Of a stretch of 64,000 nt of DNA, positions 20,618 through 32,048 are shown piece by piece (positions within the stretch are counted from its first letter, which is position 1; every line of letters starts with the position of its first letter). Location of the stretch: positions 472,501 through 536,500 of the forward strand of contig WPIO01000035.1 of the NCBI GenBank assembly GCA_009760855.2. Direction: 5' to 3'. The notes under the pieces were generated by a model. That model was not told where the DNA came from and ran no database searches. It saw only the letters and a list, made by a program, of their open reading frames with translations. This stretch comes from Cristatella mucedo (taxonomy: Eukaryota > Bryozoa > Phylactolaemata > Cristatellidae). A program made the position numbers and the translations under genes.

Positions 20618-21163
20618 TTATTTACAGAGTAGTTGTAGTTGAAGATGCGGATGGATCAGTTGTAACCGTTGATGATGCAGTTGTAGACGTTGATGCAGCA
20701 AGAGCAGCAAGTGTTGCCTTTTTTCTAGCACTAGTTCCACCAGAGATTTCAGGTAGAATAGCATAGCACTCATCTTTAACAATGCAGAGATACCCGGATT
20801 AATTCCTGATACACCTGAGATAACTGTTGAAAGTGTTTGTAGTTGACTTGCGATCCATGTAGTATAACCAGAGATTTCTCTAGGAGTATCAAGAAGAGTA
20901 TCAATTTTTGTTCTAACTGTCGATTCAAGATTAGTTGTTACACTTGCCATTCCTGAGCTAATTACCTTTTGAGCTTCAATGTCACACCCATCAATATAAA
21001 ACTTTTTAACAGACACATCTGTCATAATTGGAATATCTGAATCAAGTGTGTGTTCGTCATATGCAATCATTCTTGATTTTACAAGATAGTAAACATAGGC
21101 TTTCAGAAGAGTAGCAGATGTAGCAAGATTTGGATCAGTTACATCAATGCTTGCTGTTACCAT
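20618..21163 (-). pseudogene. Unknown helical protein with Ser/Thr-rich tail, one frameshift
   Basis: Starts at ATG 21163 after ATTATAGGAA (MVTASIDVTDPNLATSATLL). About 135 codons of helix follow (LKAYVYYLVKSRMIAYDEHT; LQTLSTVISGVSGINPG). A shift near 20755 breaks the frame. In the other frame the tail is Ala/Thr/Ser-rich and ends at a TAA near 20620. In the present frame the tail reads as an unnatural Leu/Gln/His-rich run, which is how the shift can be recognised. Family unknown. Confidence 0.5.
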
Positions 21164-21243
21164 TTCCTATAATAATAAAAAAAATGTTAACAAACTTATG
21201 AACTTCCTAATAAACGATAACATTCACTAACACATTTTTTTAA

Positions 21244-21442
21244 CTACTCCTCACACTGTTTTACTTTGTAACATTTATCGCAAATGTTTAAAAGAGCTGC
21301 AATGCTCGAATTGTCTAATTGTGAAATATATTCATAAAGTTCACATTTTTTAATAGGAGTATTGGGGTGAGAATTTAGAATAGCAAATCAAATCTGAAAC
21401 ACATCTTGCATCATCATAGCTAATAATTCTTGCAATATTCAT
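21244..21442 (-). pseudogene. Small C-x2-C protein, paralogue 1, frameshifted
   Basis: Starts at ATG 21442 after TATATAGGCA (MNIARIISYDDARCVS). After one shift it continues to NSSIAALLNICDKCYKV and a stop at 21244, about 64 codons. The C-terminal block (SSI, hydrophobic, ICD-x-C-x-K) recurs in the next gene upstream, so the two are tandem duplicates. One C-x2-C pair plus later Cys could bind zinc. Function unknown. Confidence 0.45.
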
Positions 21443-21466
21443 TGCCTATATAATGTTAAAAAATTA

Positions 21467-21754
21467 TTAAATATAAAATTCATTAATTTGTACACCTTGT
21501 TTAGTTTTGGGGGATTTGGCTTTTTTATCTGCTTCTGACAAGATTGTATTTATTTTACTTCTGCACTCCATTAGTTTATCGCATGTATCACAAATTTCAA
21601 CAAGAACACTAGTGATTGAGCTGTCTAAATCTGGAATAAGTTTATCAAGTGAATACTTAACAAGTCTTTAATCGACTCGTTTTAATTTTTGTAGACAAAT
21701 TTTAATTGCTATATCTCTCGACTGTTCACAACTAGGAATTCTAGAAACACCCAT
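21467..21754 (-). pseudogene. Small C-x2-C protein, paralogue 2, one stop
   Basis: Starts at ATG 21754 on TTATATAGA-ATGG (MGVSRIPSCEQSRDIA). One in-frame TAA follows about 28 codons. The remaining frame runs to 21467 with DSSITSVLVEICDTCDKLME, matching the block in the gene at 21244-21442. The C-terminal tail is Lys-rich. The pair looks like a local duplication. Family not recognised. Confidence 0.45.
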
Positions 21755-21773
21755 TCTATATAAATATTGATTG

Positions 21774-22007
21774 TTATAGTTCATCTTCTTCATTTACGTA
21801 ATTGTATTGAACCTCTTCATCAAAACCAAATGCTTCTTCGTAATCCTATTCTGAATCATCTTCGCTATCGCATTCTGAATCCTCTTCTGGATTGGAATCA
21901 GGATCATGAGAATCATCGTTTTCACTCTCAAAATCTTCAATAATATCACGCACTATATTTTCTTTATTTTCCACTTGTTCAGTTTGTTCAGTTTCAACTT
22001 TTTCCAT
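21774..22007 (-). pseudogene. Small acidic protein, one in-frame stop
   Basis: Starts at ATG 22007 on ATTATAGAA-ATGG (MEKVETEQTEQVENKEN). About 77 codons, dominated by Asp, Glu and Ser (NPEEDSECDSEDDSE), with one TAG in frame and a Tyr/Asp-rich end. It looks like a disordered acidic protein, histone- or DNA-mimic in composition only. It lies against the truncated 3' end of the polymerase gene. Confidence 0.45.
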
Positions 22008-22039
22008 TTCTATAATAGTAGATTTTTACCTTTAAAAGA

Positions 22040-25000
22040 AAATTATTCGTATTTTGTTTCCTTCCTTCTATCAATATTATTCTTAATGTATTCACTTTAC
22101 CAATTGCTTTGTGAAAAACTTATTATTCTATGTATCTTTATTAAGGCATATCCTCTTTCGATAGCAAGTTGTAAATTTTTATAATGAATAACATTCTTTA
22201 CTCTTGGTCTCAAATCAACAATTAGTTTCTCTACTTTAGTTTCATAATCATCTATTTTTCTATTCTCATATCTAACTAGTCACTTGATAATGGGAATATT
22301 CTTCCGTTCCAATTCTTCTCTTAATTGGTAGAAGTGGATAGTCTGAATAAACATCATGTAAATCCTCTGGACAATACATATCAACCTCAAAAGCATAACC
22401 AGTTTCAGAACTTTCTTTTATTCCTAATATTTTCTTCTTTGTAAATGAATTAATCTGTTTCTGATCTAAAAATTTGAAATTACTTGCTGGTAAGAATTAT
22501 GTCATTGCTGTTGCATAAAGTGAATTAGCATCTACATAAAGTAACCAACTTTTTTCTTTCGTATTATCATAATTAGATGCCATATAGTTGTTTACCTTAG
22601 CATGTCTGCAGGATGCTTGTGTTATTCGTCCTCTGGTAGCACTCGCAAAGAAATTAAAGTCTTCAAAGTTTTTTGATAAGTCTAATCTAACTTTTGAAAA
22701 TCTTAAGCCTGCACACCAAGTTAAACCAGGAGCAGTAAAGAAATTTGCAGGATCAAGACCGTCAATTCTCTTTGAAAGATGTCTATAATGTTGAAAGAAA
22801 TCTACTAATAGAAGAACATCCATTGTAAGGTAAATATTGCTATATTTTTTAATGTATCATCAGTAAGTGGATCAATCTTTTTCATTAACTTCCATACTTC
22901 TTGCGCTCTCTTATAATCCTTTTCTTCAACATTATTATCATTTAACGTTCTATACAAACTTGTTATAAGCGGTAAATTTTTATCTTCTAACTTTGAGAAA
23001 GAATCAACATACTCATATGGAAAAATTCCTTTCTCTGTTAACAATTCAAACTCCTTGTCATTCACCATAGAAAATAATGCTCTTGTATGTTCTAAAGGCT
23101 TTCCTGATTTAATACCATTCTTAACTAAATCTGCTAAACCTGTATTCAACATTTGAAGTGAATCTCTAAGACTAAGCGGTCCAATTTCAATATTTACATA
23201 TTTCTCCATATTGTTAGCAATTACATTCTTCTTTAATCTTTGATCGTGAAACTCTTGCACCAACAAATGAGAATCATACCCCTTTAGAATGTGTATACAC
23301 ACTGGAAGTTTAAATCCATCTAGATTAATACTAACATTTAGATTACATGAATTATGAGCGGCACCTCTATATTTGCCAGGAAGATGACAGTGATCGAGTA
23401 CTTTATTATTGTTTAAGTCTAAATTACAAATATAACAAACAGTTGCTGAATTAAATTCTTCATTTCTTCGTTATTCATAGTACTATAATCATACTTAGTG
23501 TAATTAGGAAGAATTTCTTTCATTTCTTTCTTTATAGAATCAACTTCTTCTAGTAAACTATTTATTAACTCTCTTACATTATTTGGTCTATTAAACAATT
23601 TAAAACTTCTTCTTTTCCTATTATAGTCAATAATTGTATATGCTCCTGAATAAAGAATATGTTTGTGAAAAGAACCTTGTGGAATGCTAGTATCTTTCTT
23701 ATCTGTTATTCTAATATCACTAAGTAACCATTCAAAATCGGCATAAGCAACAAATGGACCCCGTAAAGTTTTTGAATATTCTCTAAAGTAACACTTGTCT
23801 CCGGCTCCATCTTTTCTATCTTTTGCTTTTGGCATTTTGACTCTTGGCTTTCCATCGTTTCCTTTCTTGCAGGCTTCAATATGTGAGACTAACTTGTCTG
23901 GTGAATAAAACCTACAAAGACATCTTTTACGGGATAATTGTGTTCCATATCCTTCTGAGCTTCTGCAAAGGCCATTGAAATTTTTAATGACATAGTGAGA
24001 AATAGTTCTATCATTATTGCTGTATTGAAGATGATCTAAATGTTTCTCCTTCTCTTCATCAGCAACATTAAGAGGACTTAGATTCTTGTTATCATACTTA
24101 AAAATATGTATCGTAATGTTAAATAAATATGCTAATGTAGGAATTTCTTCAACACTTAATGCTCTAGAATATCCTGATTTTAGTTAAACAATTCAATTAG
24201 TTTAGGAATAAGATAATAATAATTTTCATAAAGTATCTGATTTAGATCAGCAATTGATTCTGGATGATTTTCCCTCCAGTAAAGAAATCTAAGAACACAC
24301 CACTATGCACAACAGTTATCAGATTCGTTCTTTATATTTACAGTTGATCTCTTTCTCTCTCATCCTTTTGGCATTGGTAAATAACTTCCTCTGAAACGAT
24401 GTCTAAAATAAGTAAACTTAGCATATAATGAGTTAACTCCAAATAAACTCCAGCTTGATCCTTTCTCTAACCATTCCTCAATTATTGTCTTAAAAAAGGT
24501 AAATTGCATTCAAATAATCTTATCGATATCACTAACTCTAATTTATTTTCACACTGCTCATTCCAGCAAAAGGCTGTTAGCTAAAGGCTCCATTCTCTGA
24601 TTATAGAATGGGAGAAACAACCATTGTTAATTTTAAATCACTCTTAGTCTTAAGCAAACCTCTTATTACCCTATTCAAGTCACCACTTGCTATATCATAA
24701 ATTCTATCAAAATCTACTTCATTTCTCTCTAAACCAACATATTCATAATCCATAAATTTACCGTCAGAAGATGATCTCCCTAAAAACCAACCAGTCTCTT
24801 CAATCTTCACTAGTCTTCTTGCTTCTTTTTCAAATGACCATTGCTTATTCTTTACTTCTTTACTTTTGAAAAGAACTTCTACACTTTCATTCGGAATTAC
24901 TTGCAAACTAGATATCATCTTATTTAAACTAGCCTTTGAAAAAGGATATTTTAGTAAAAGTCCTGTTCTTCTTACTTCTTATCAAACTCGCGTTGCATGA

Positions 25001-25050
25001 TCACTATACTTTTCACCCTTACGCCGCATAAAATCATCATTAATTGACAT
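22040..25050 (-). pseudogene. Protein-primed DNA polymerase B, frameshifted and missing its C-terminus
   Basis: Replicates the linear genome from a terminal protein. Starts at ATG 25050, inside the right terminal repeat edge, with no TATA motif. Landmarks in order: CRCFYSPDKLVSHIEAC-type zinc site near 23900; first exonuclease motif PFVAYADFE (about 23750); CYICNLDLNNNKVLDHCH and GKYRGAAHNSC; second exonuclease motif LKGYDSH (about 23290); FPYEYVDS; LDPANFFTAPGLTW (about 22740); and palm motif A LYVDANSLYATAM (about 22510). Coding remains to about 22040 (VIHYKNLQ, IHRIISFS). The nucleotide-binding helix and the YxDTDS-type motif C are absent, so roughly the last third is deleted. About ten shifts or stops occur. 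Confidence 0.9.
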
Positions 25051-25070
25051 AACTTAGACTAAATTGCAAT

Positions 25071-25250
25071 TTTCTTTAAATCAGATTTTATCATGCTAGG
25101 CTACAGCAGGATAAAAGTGTATCCCATAGAGTAGTTATGTTTTGAAAGTAATGGTGTGGGTGGTCTGGGGTGAAGAGAGTCAATCTCGCTACGCTCGATT
25201 GAGGCTCGAGCCTCAGCCTCCCGCCACATAACGTTCAAAACATAACTACT
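25071..25250 (-). repeat. Right terminal inverted repeat with 121-bp internal palindrome
   Basis: Inverse of 3073-3252. The outer 121 bp (25130-25250) form the imperfect palindrome, with a perfect sub-palindrome GAGGCTCGAGCCTC at 25201-25214. The 19-bp apex (25182-25200) differs from the left one by one base and keeps the same plus-strand orientation, although the arms are inverted. Confidence 0.9.
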
Positions 25251-25255
25251 ATGCT
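25251..25255. repeat. Target-site duplication (right), ATGCT
   Basis: Exact copy of 3068-3072 directly after the right terminal repeat; host DNA resumes here. Confidence 0.8.
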
Positions 25256-26769
25256 CGGCGCGGCACGGTAGAGCTTAGCGTCCTTTCGCAAGCAGTGACC
25301 CTCAGGCATTTGTCAGGCTGCACCAACCAATAGCCGAGCTGGTGTGGGCGGACGAAGCGAAGCCCAAGCGGCAACCTCGGTAAGCCCTCTTTCGACAAAG
25401 GAAGTGTTATGTTTGTGGCGGCAGTCACGAACAGATCAAGACGGCTCAAGCGCTTGCCGTTTATTGAGGTCACGCGGAACCGGGCCGCACGGCCAGCACG
25501 CGGGCCTGCAAGCAGCTGCCGCAAGTGGATTCGCTGTTTTCGCCTCAGCGGCTTCCGCCGGAATAGTCCGCTATAGCGGTACAGCAGACCAGGATACGTC
25601 TGGCTGGTCAAAGCGAGACGAACGCGTGCGGGCATCCTAACGAACGCGCCGCACCGGCTAACGGCAAGCCGTCCTACACTGAAAGGAGCTCTACACTCAC
25701 CGCCTCAATCTCTTCTGCTTAGTAAACGGTGCAAAGAACGCCCGCGTCTTTGAAGAGTTTAATCCGCCGCCCCATTTCGACCCGAAGAGCTGCACGGCCA
25801 CCGTCCAGCAGGGTTTTTCGCTTTCGGCCTACTGTTACGAGTTGGAGCAACCTGAATGCAAATGAATGCAGTTTTTTTTCACGTGTGCTCGAACTTTACT
25901 TGGAGTAAGAAGGTGGAACGTAAGTCCGGACGCCAGATGGGCAGTAAACGTTGGCGCAGGCGTGGGCTGCAGAAAGGTGCCGCGGCTATATACTGCATGC
26001 AGCGGCCAGAGATCAGGCCCGGAGGTGTGGCGCGATACATTTAATCAGACCATAGAGTCATGGCCGCCCTCGGTTTTGTACAGGCTTCTAAAAAACACCC
26101 CACGGCCATCTCGTTAGCTCGCGAGGTTATTGCGCAGAATCGCCGGATGTAAGAGGGGGTCACGTGTACTTTACGCGTGCCCCGCGTTAGTCCGGCTCTG
26201 CTCCTGGGCTGTTACCGAGATCGGCTTCACGAATCTTGGCTGTCAGATAAGGTTAGAATGGCAGTCAAGCTGCTGGCGCAGACTCGCTGCTCGAATACGA
26301 GCGCTTTGCGGTGTCAGTGGTTACAGGTTAAGCGTCCCCGGCCAACGAAACCGCCCACCACACCCCTTCAGTTGCTAGCTGCTAGGCAATGAATACTTGG
26401 CTCAGCCGACAAAAGAAACAGCGACGTCGCGTTCGTTGCGCCGCTTCGTTCGCGGAAACGTTGCTCGTTCGTCGCTAAGCCCGCACTCCGCAGTAGGAAT
26501 TGCCAAGAGAGGTTCGGGCGACGGCGGCGGGGGGGGGGTGGAGTCCCGAAAACTTGGAACTGGTGGGGCCGTCCGTACATCCGGCGCAAGCTGAGATATA
26601 GGTATTGGCAAGTGGAAAGCTTTCACGAAAGAGGCAAGCAGGATGCCGGAAAGAAGCGAACTGACTGAACCAGCGCCGCCGCATCGCCGCTTTACTCTCG
26701 GAGCGCAGCTGAGCCCCGTCTCACCTACACCGGAGTCGTTCCCGACTCCGGTGTGGGTTAGCCTCGCCA

Positions 26770-26813
<44 letters not shown>

Positions 26814-28940
26814 TCCGCCGCCGCCGCCTCCGCCGCCGCCGCCGCCGCGCAGGCTTCCTGCTGCCCGCGAGGAGCTAGCTTTTCGAAAATCTTGTGCGAC
26901 GACGACATCTTTCACTCCCGCCGCCGCACTACTGTAACGCCGCGCACCGCTGCATTTCGCGCGGCTTCAGCTGTTCGTCAAGTTCATCTTGTTTTATCTC
27001 AGCTTCACGTTTTTCTGGACAAGTGAAGGCTGCCTTTAGCCGTTTGCGCCGAAAGCCGCGCTGCCTTTCATTCGCGACGACCGCTGTTTTCCAGAAATTC
27101 TCGGCTGCGGCAAGCTTGCGTCAGCGCTTCTGCTTTTCGCTAGCCTCGACCGGTCCCCAGACTGCCAGCCGAACGTCCATAAATCGAATCCAGCTTCCGG
27201 TGTGAAGCTAGCGTGCTGCTCGGTCGTCCGAACGATCCCGACTCCGAGGCCGGCGGGTAGTTCTGCCTCGGATCGCGGCAGTCGGTCTGGGGCCGGTCAC
27301 CAGTCAGCCCGGGTCGTGGTGAGCACCGGCCACTGCGTGGTGCTGTGCCGCTCACACGGGAAGCACCGACCAGCCAAGTCTGCATGAGATCGAGGCTGGT
27401 TATGTCTGCTGCTGAAGTACGGCCTGCCGTGTGGCTTTGGTGCGGCTTTCCTGTCGTCCTTCCCCGAACGTGTCTCCACTTCTTGTGCAGAGATGTGGGT
27501 ATTCTCCACTCGCAGTCGTGCAGAGTCTACCCTGCGCCTTCCTCCACACAGAAACACGTTGCCTGTGCCTAATCGCTGTCGTCGTCGAGCGCAGCACATT
27601 GCCGGCAACAAGTGCTGTGCACTGGAGTTGCCTCCCTCGTGCTCTTTACTTTGGCTCTCAGTAAATTCGAATGCAATCGAATCTTTCTTCGAGCGCAGAG
27701 ACGGAAATGCATGCATAAGATGAATGAATGCGCACTTACATTAGTCAACGAGTTTTAGCCTGGATAGCCTCTGTAGCATGGCCATTGCTGTTTAGACGTC
27801 GAATGTAAAACAATTGAAGCCAGTGGTGGAAAGGAGTAAAAGACCTGCAAGCTCTGGCAGCCTGCTGGGAACTGCAGCTTAGTGTGAAATGCCAAGGCAA
27901 ACGGTAAGCGATGCAATGTCTATTCGATATACTAGTCGAGTAGCAGGTGCTCACCGGTGCCTGACAAGTGCACACAATGGCTGATACTATGTAAGTGTAC
28001 TCAACAGCTACAATGACATCTCACAAAAACCAGACACAAACCGAATGAAAAACAAACGTGGGTATCGGACGGTCGGATGTTCGGACCAGAAGCTCATCCT
28101 TTTCTTTATCTTTTCGAGTTACTTTTTGTACGACTGTCATTAGAGGAGAATGCTTAGCATAGCTGCAGGTTAGCATCTCTTGTCATGATGGCTGTGGGTC
28201 CAGTGTGGCAGCTGTGCGTCCAGTGCAGTGGCCGTGGGTCCAGTGTGGCGGCTCTATGCCGATTTGGCTTCTTAGCCGGAATGTACAACATCTCTGCCGG
28301 AAGTCTGAAATTTTCAATTTTTGTGTTCTGTTTTCTAAAGACTGCATGTGTTCAACTCAGTCAGCTAAGTCTGGCACAGTAGATTATAGTTTATTTATAA
28401 GACCAGAATTCTTCTTGATGGTCTGAGCAATCAGTGAAGGGGTGGCTGCACTTTGGTGCATTCCAAAGTGCATAGTGGGCAGCCTCTTTCCAAGGATTCC
28501 TGTTGTCGGTTTTCAATGCTCATGCAGTTGTTCTGTTTACCTGTCTTTGGGCTAACGTAATTGGGAAAATGTGGGCTGTTCCATTCTCTTATGCTCAGAG
28601 AATCGATTCTGGCTCCATAATTTCACAATGTATACTCTCCCTCTTGCCGATGTGATTGCCAAGCACAATCTAGGCTTTCATTTTTAAGCCCGTGACACGG
28701 CACACTACTTTGCTTGTGCTTTGATCCGTTTCTGCTAGCATCTCAAACTCTCTGGGCTCCCTTGCAGTATGTATAACTGATATTCGTACTTGAATGGCAG
28801 CAAACTTTCACACATTTAATTGTGATAACATCAACTTTGTAGTTAGGGCAATACATAGTTTCACTCTGAAATGGCAATGCCTGACTCCAAACCGGCTTGG
28901 TCAGCTTATCTGCTGCAGTCCATGCATGCATTCTGGAATC
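25256..28940. other. Host DNA, CpG-rich stretch, no gene supported
   Basis: GC-rich with many CpG between about 25250 and 27400. It includes a (GCC)n run at about 26770-26850 that gives open poly-Ala, poly-Gly and poly-Arg frames on both strands. These frames look like consequences of the repeat and not genes. A CpG-island promoter or a 5' UTR is possible but not shown. 27400-28940 is less CpG-rich; a short duplication of GTGGGTCCAGTGTGGC occurs near 28195-28250. Confidence 0.5.
26770..26850. repeat. (GCC)n trinucleotide repeat
   Basis: Nearly pure GCC units with occasional TCC, in the CpG-dense region. Explains the homopolymeric open frames around it. Confidence 0.9.
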
Positions 28941-28949
28941 CTGCTCCAA

Positions 28950-29865
<916 letters not shown>

Positions 29866-29922
29866 TACTCTCTAGGACTCAACCAGCGACTTTTCAGCGA
29901 ACAACACAGATTGACCGCAGCT

Positions 29923-31975
29923 ATGCCTCCTGAGATCGGGGCTCGGAGCACCGCTGCTGTTGCCTTCCTGACGGTGTTTAATTTTCTGCTCGGTGAGCTG
30001 GGATGCAGCACGGCCCGTGCAGCCTCCACAGCTGGTCGTCGGCCGTGCACAGCGTCAGGCTCCGTGCCCGCCAGGCACTACGTACTCGCGACCGAACAGT
30101 ATTGCGAGTGCTTGCTAGGCAGCGTGGGTGGAATTGAAACCTGCCATCAAATTGTCTGCTATAGGGTCAGGCCCTGAAGTTGCAGCTCGACGCACATCTT
30201 GGCATTTTGATGCACAGCCGAGTTCCAATAGCAGACACGTTCAATCCACTAAAGCTTTGTTTGCACTGGCACGAGTGCTGTCAGGTGTATTAACACGAGA
30301 CGACTTTGTATTGATCACGCCTGCTTACTACAGCACTTACTTGCACTTTGTCAGTCAAGAATAGAGATAGAGTGGTAGATTGCTACACGAGTCGCATTTT
30401 GGGTGAGCTCTCTCTGACAAACATATTTTCCATCTGTAATCTGGTCCTTCGAAAAATTCTCGGGACCATCATAGAACCTGCTTTCGTGAAAGCTTCTTAC
30501 CGTCTCGGATCCTTCCAGTGGCTTTCTGTAGACTATTGTAGAAATTTCTGAGAATTGTATTCATTTCTTGGGTTGTAATTTCGTGAAATCCTCGTAGCCA
30601 TACATCAAGTATACCCCAAAAAAGCCCACCATCAAACGGTGAAGCTGCTGTGACATCAGCTCAGTAGTGCATGCCTGCAGTAGTTCAAGCCAAGGCTCAT
30701 CAATTTTCAGTAATTTAATAACTCTATATTCAATATTCATCTCTAGCTTGTCAATGACGATTAGCTAAGAATCAAAGCGTGAATACCGCCCCACACACAA
30801 ATGGCTCTTAACGAAAGAAGAACGTTGCAATCACTTACGATGCTGACTCTCTGAGAGGCCACACCTATATATCTAGTGAGCTTACTAAGTTAGCATGCAA
30901 GCACCTAAAATCCCCTAATGATAACAAAGAGTAGCTAAGTTCTGATGCAATCGCACGTTTGTGTACGTACCCATGACCGTGTTCACTGTTGCACTTTTGC
31001 TGACAACCTCTTGATAAAATATATAATTGCACAATGGTGCTGCTAACCCGTTGGCCAAATATATGAAATCCCTTATAACTGTCTGCTGTTTATGAAACTC
31101 AAAAAAAAGTTGAGTGGGTCGCTTGGAGACTGTTAGCAGTCCTTTGCAGCTCTACCGACTGCCCTAGTTCAGATTAGTTACGCTTGTTGTCATTGAGCAT
31201 GCTGCCATTAGCTATTCGATCGTGTTTCCTTTGCAGCAAATTTAAAGTGCCTAGAAAGAGATTCAGTTCTCTGAGGGTGATATATAACAGATGTAAACAA
31301 AATGTAAATGTAAATGTATTACTATTATTATTATCATTGTATGTTTATGATGTTCACTCGAAGGTATTTTTGTGTTTTAATTGCTTTTGCAGGAAGCACC
31401 GGCCCAATCTGGGAACTATATCTGAGCCATGGGTTTTAGCCGTGGATAAACTGCTTGAACTTTGCTGCCCAGATGGTTGTTTCTAGTTTAATTGTAGGCG
31501 ATTTGTATTGTCTGTTACAAGCAAGTGATAGCTAAGGCTTTTCTGCCACTTTATAAATATTAGATGATGCTGTGGACAGCATGATTACCCCCGGGTCATA
31601 GCCCAAGGGTAAGGTGCTTGCTCTTCACGACCCAGGTCGTAGGTTCGAGTCCTAGAGTATCGATCGATCGATCGAGTAGGCGATCCTTTATTGCCCCTGC
31701 AAGCGATGGCGATTATCTTTGAGGCTCGTTTGTGCAATATAAATGAGGCTGTTGAATCAGTTCATCTTTAGCAGCAGCTTTGTAGATACTGGCAGTGCTT
31801 GCCTCGGTTATGCTGAGTCGATCCGATAGAGCTCGTATGCTTCCACTGGCCAACGCATGAGAACTGATATTGTGCTTCAGCAGGTCACACAAACACACAA
31901 CCTATGAAAAGCTGTAAACTTTCTGCTAACAGCTTTCCATGCAGATTTGCAGATTAGGAGGCAGAGCCCGGATAC

Positions 31976-32048
<73 letters not shown>

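Larger units (their letters stand above)
3073..25250. mobile_element. Maverick/Polinton (adintovirus-like) endogenous DNA virus, decayed
   Basis: A 22,178-bp AT-rich element bounded by about 180-bp inverted terminal repeats and a 5-bp target duplication. It carries the hallmark Maverick set: rve-type integrase, protein-primed polymerase B, packaging ATPase, adenain-like protease, major capsid and minor virion proteins. The outermost genes on both sides (3272-4002 and 22040-25050) read inward from the terminal repeats. Most genes have frameshifts or premature stops, and a LINE tail, a longer LINE 3' end and a SINE sit inside it, so it is an old, inactive copy. Known Polintons usually give 6-bp duplications; 5 bp is slightly atypical. 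Family assignment rests on recognised motifs and gene content, not on a search. Confidence 0.93.

Noticed and set aside
21906-22184. 92-codon plus-strand frame
   Set aside because: Shadow of the acidic gene and polymerase 3' region on the other strand; Phe/Leu-rich from A/T composition.
26402-27026. Poly-Ala-containing frames on both strands
   Set aside because: Created by a (GCC)n run in CpG-rich DNA; no motif or splice support.
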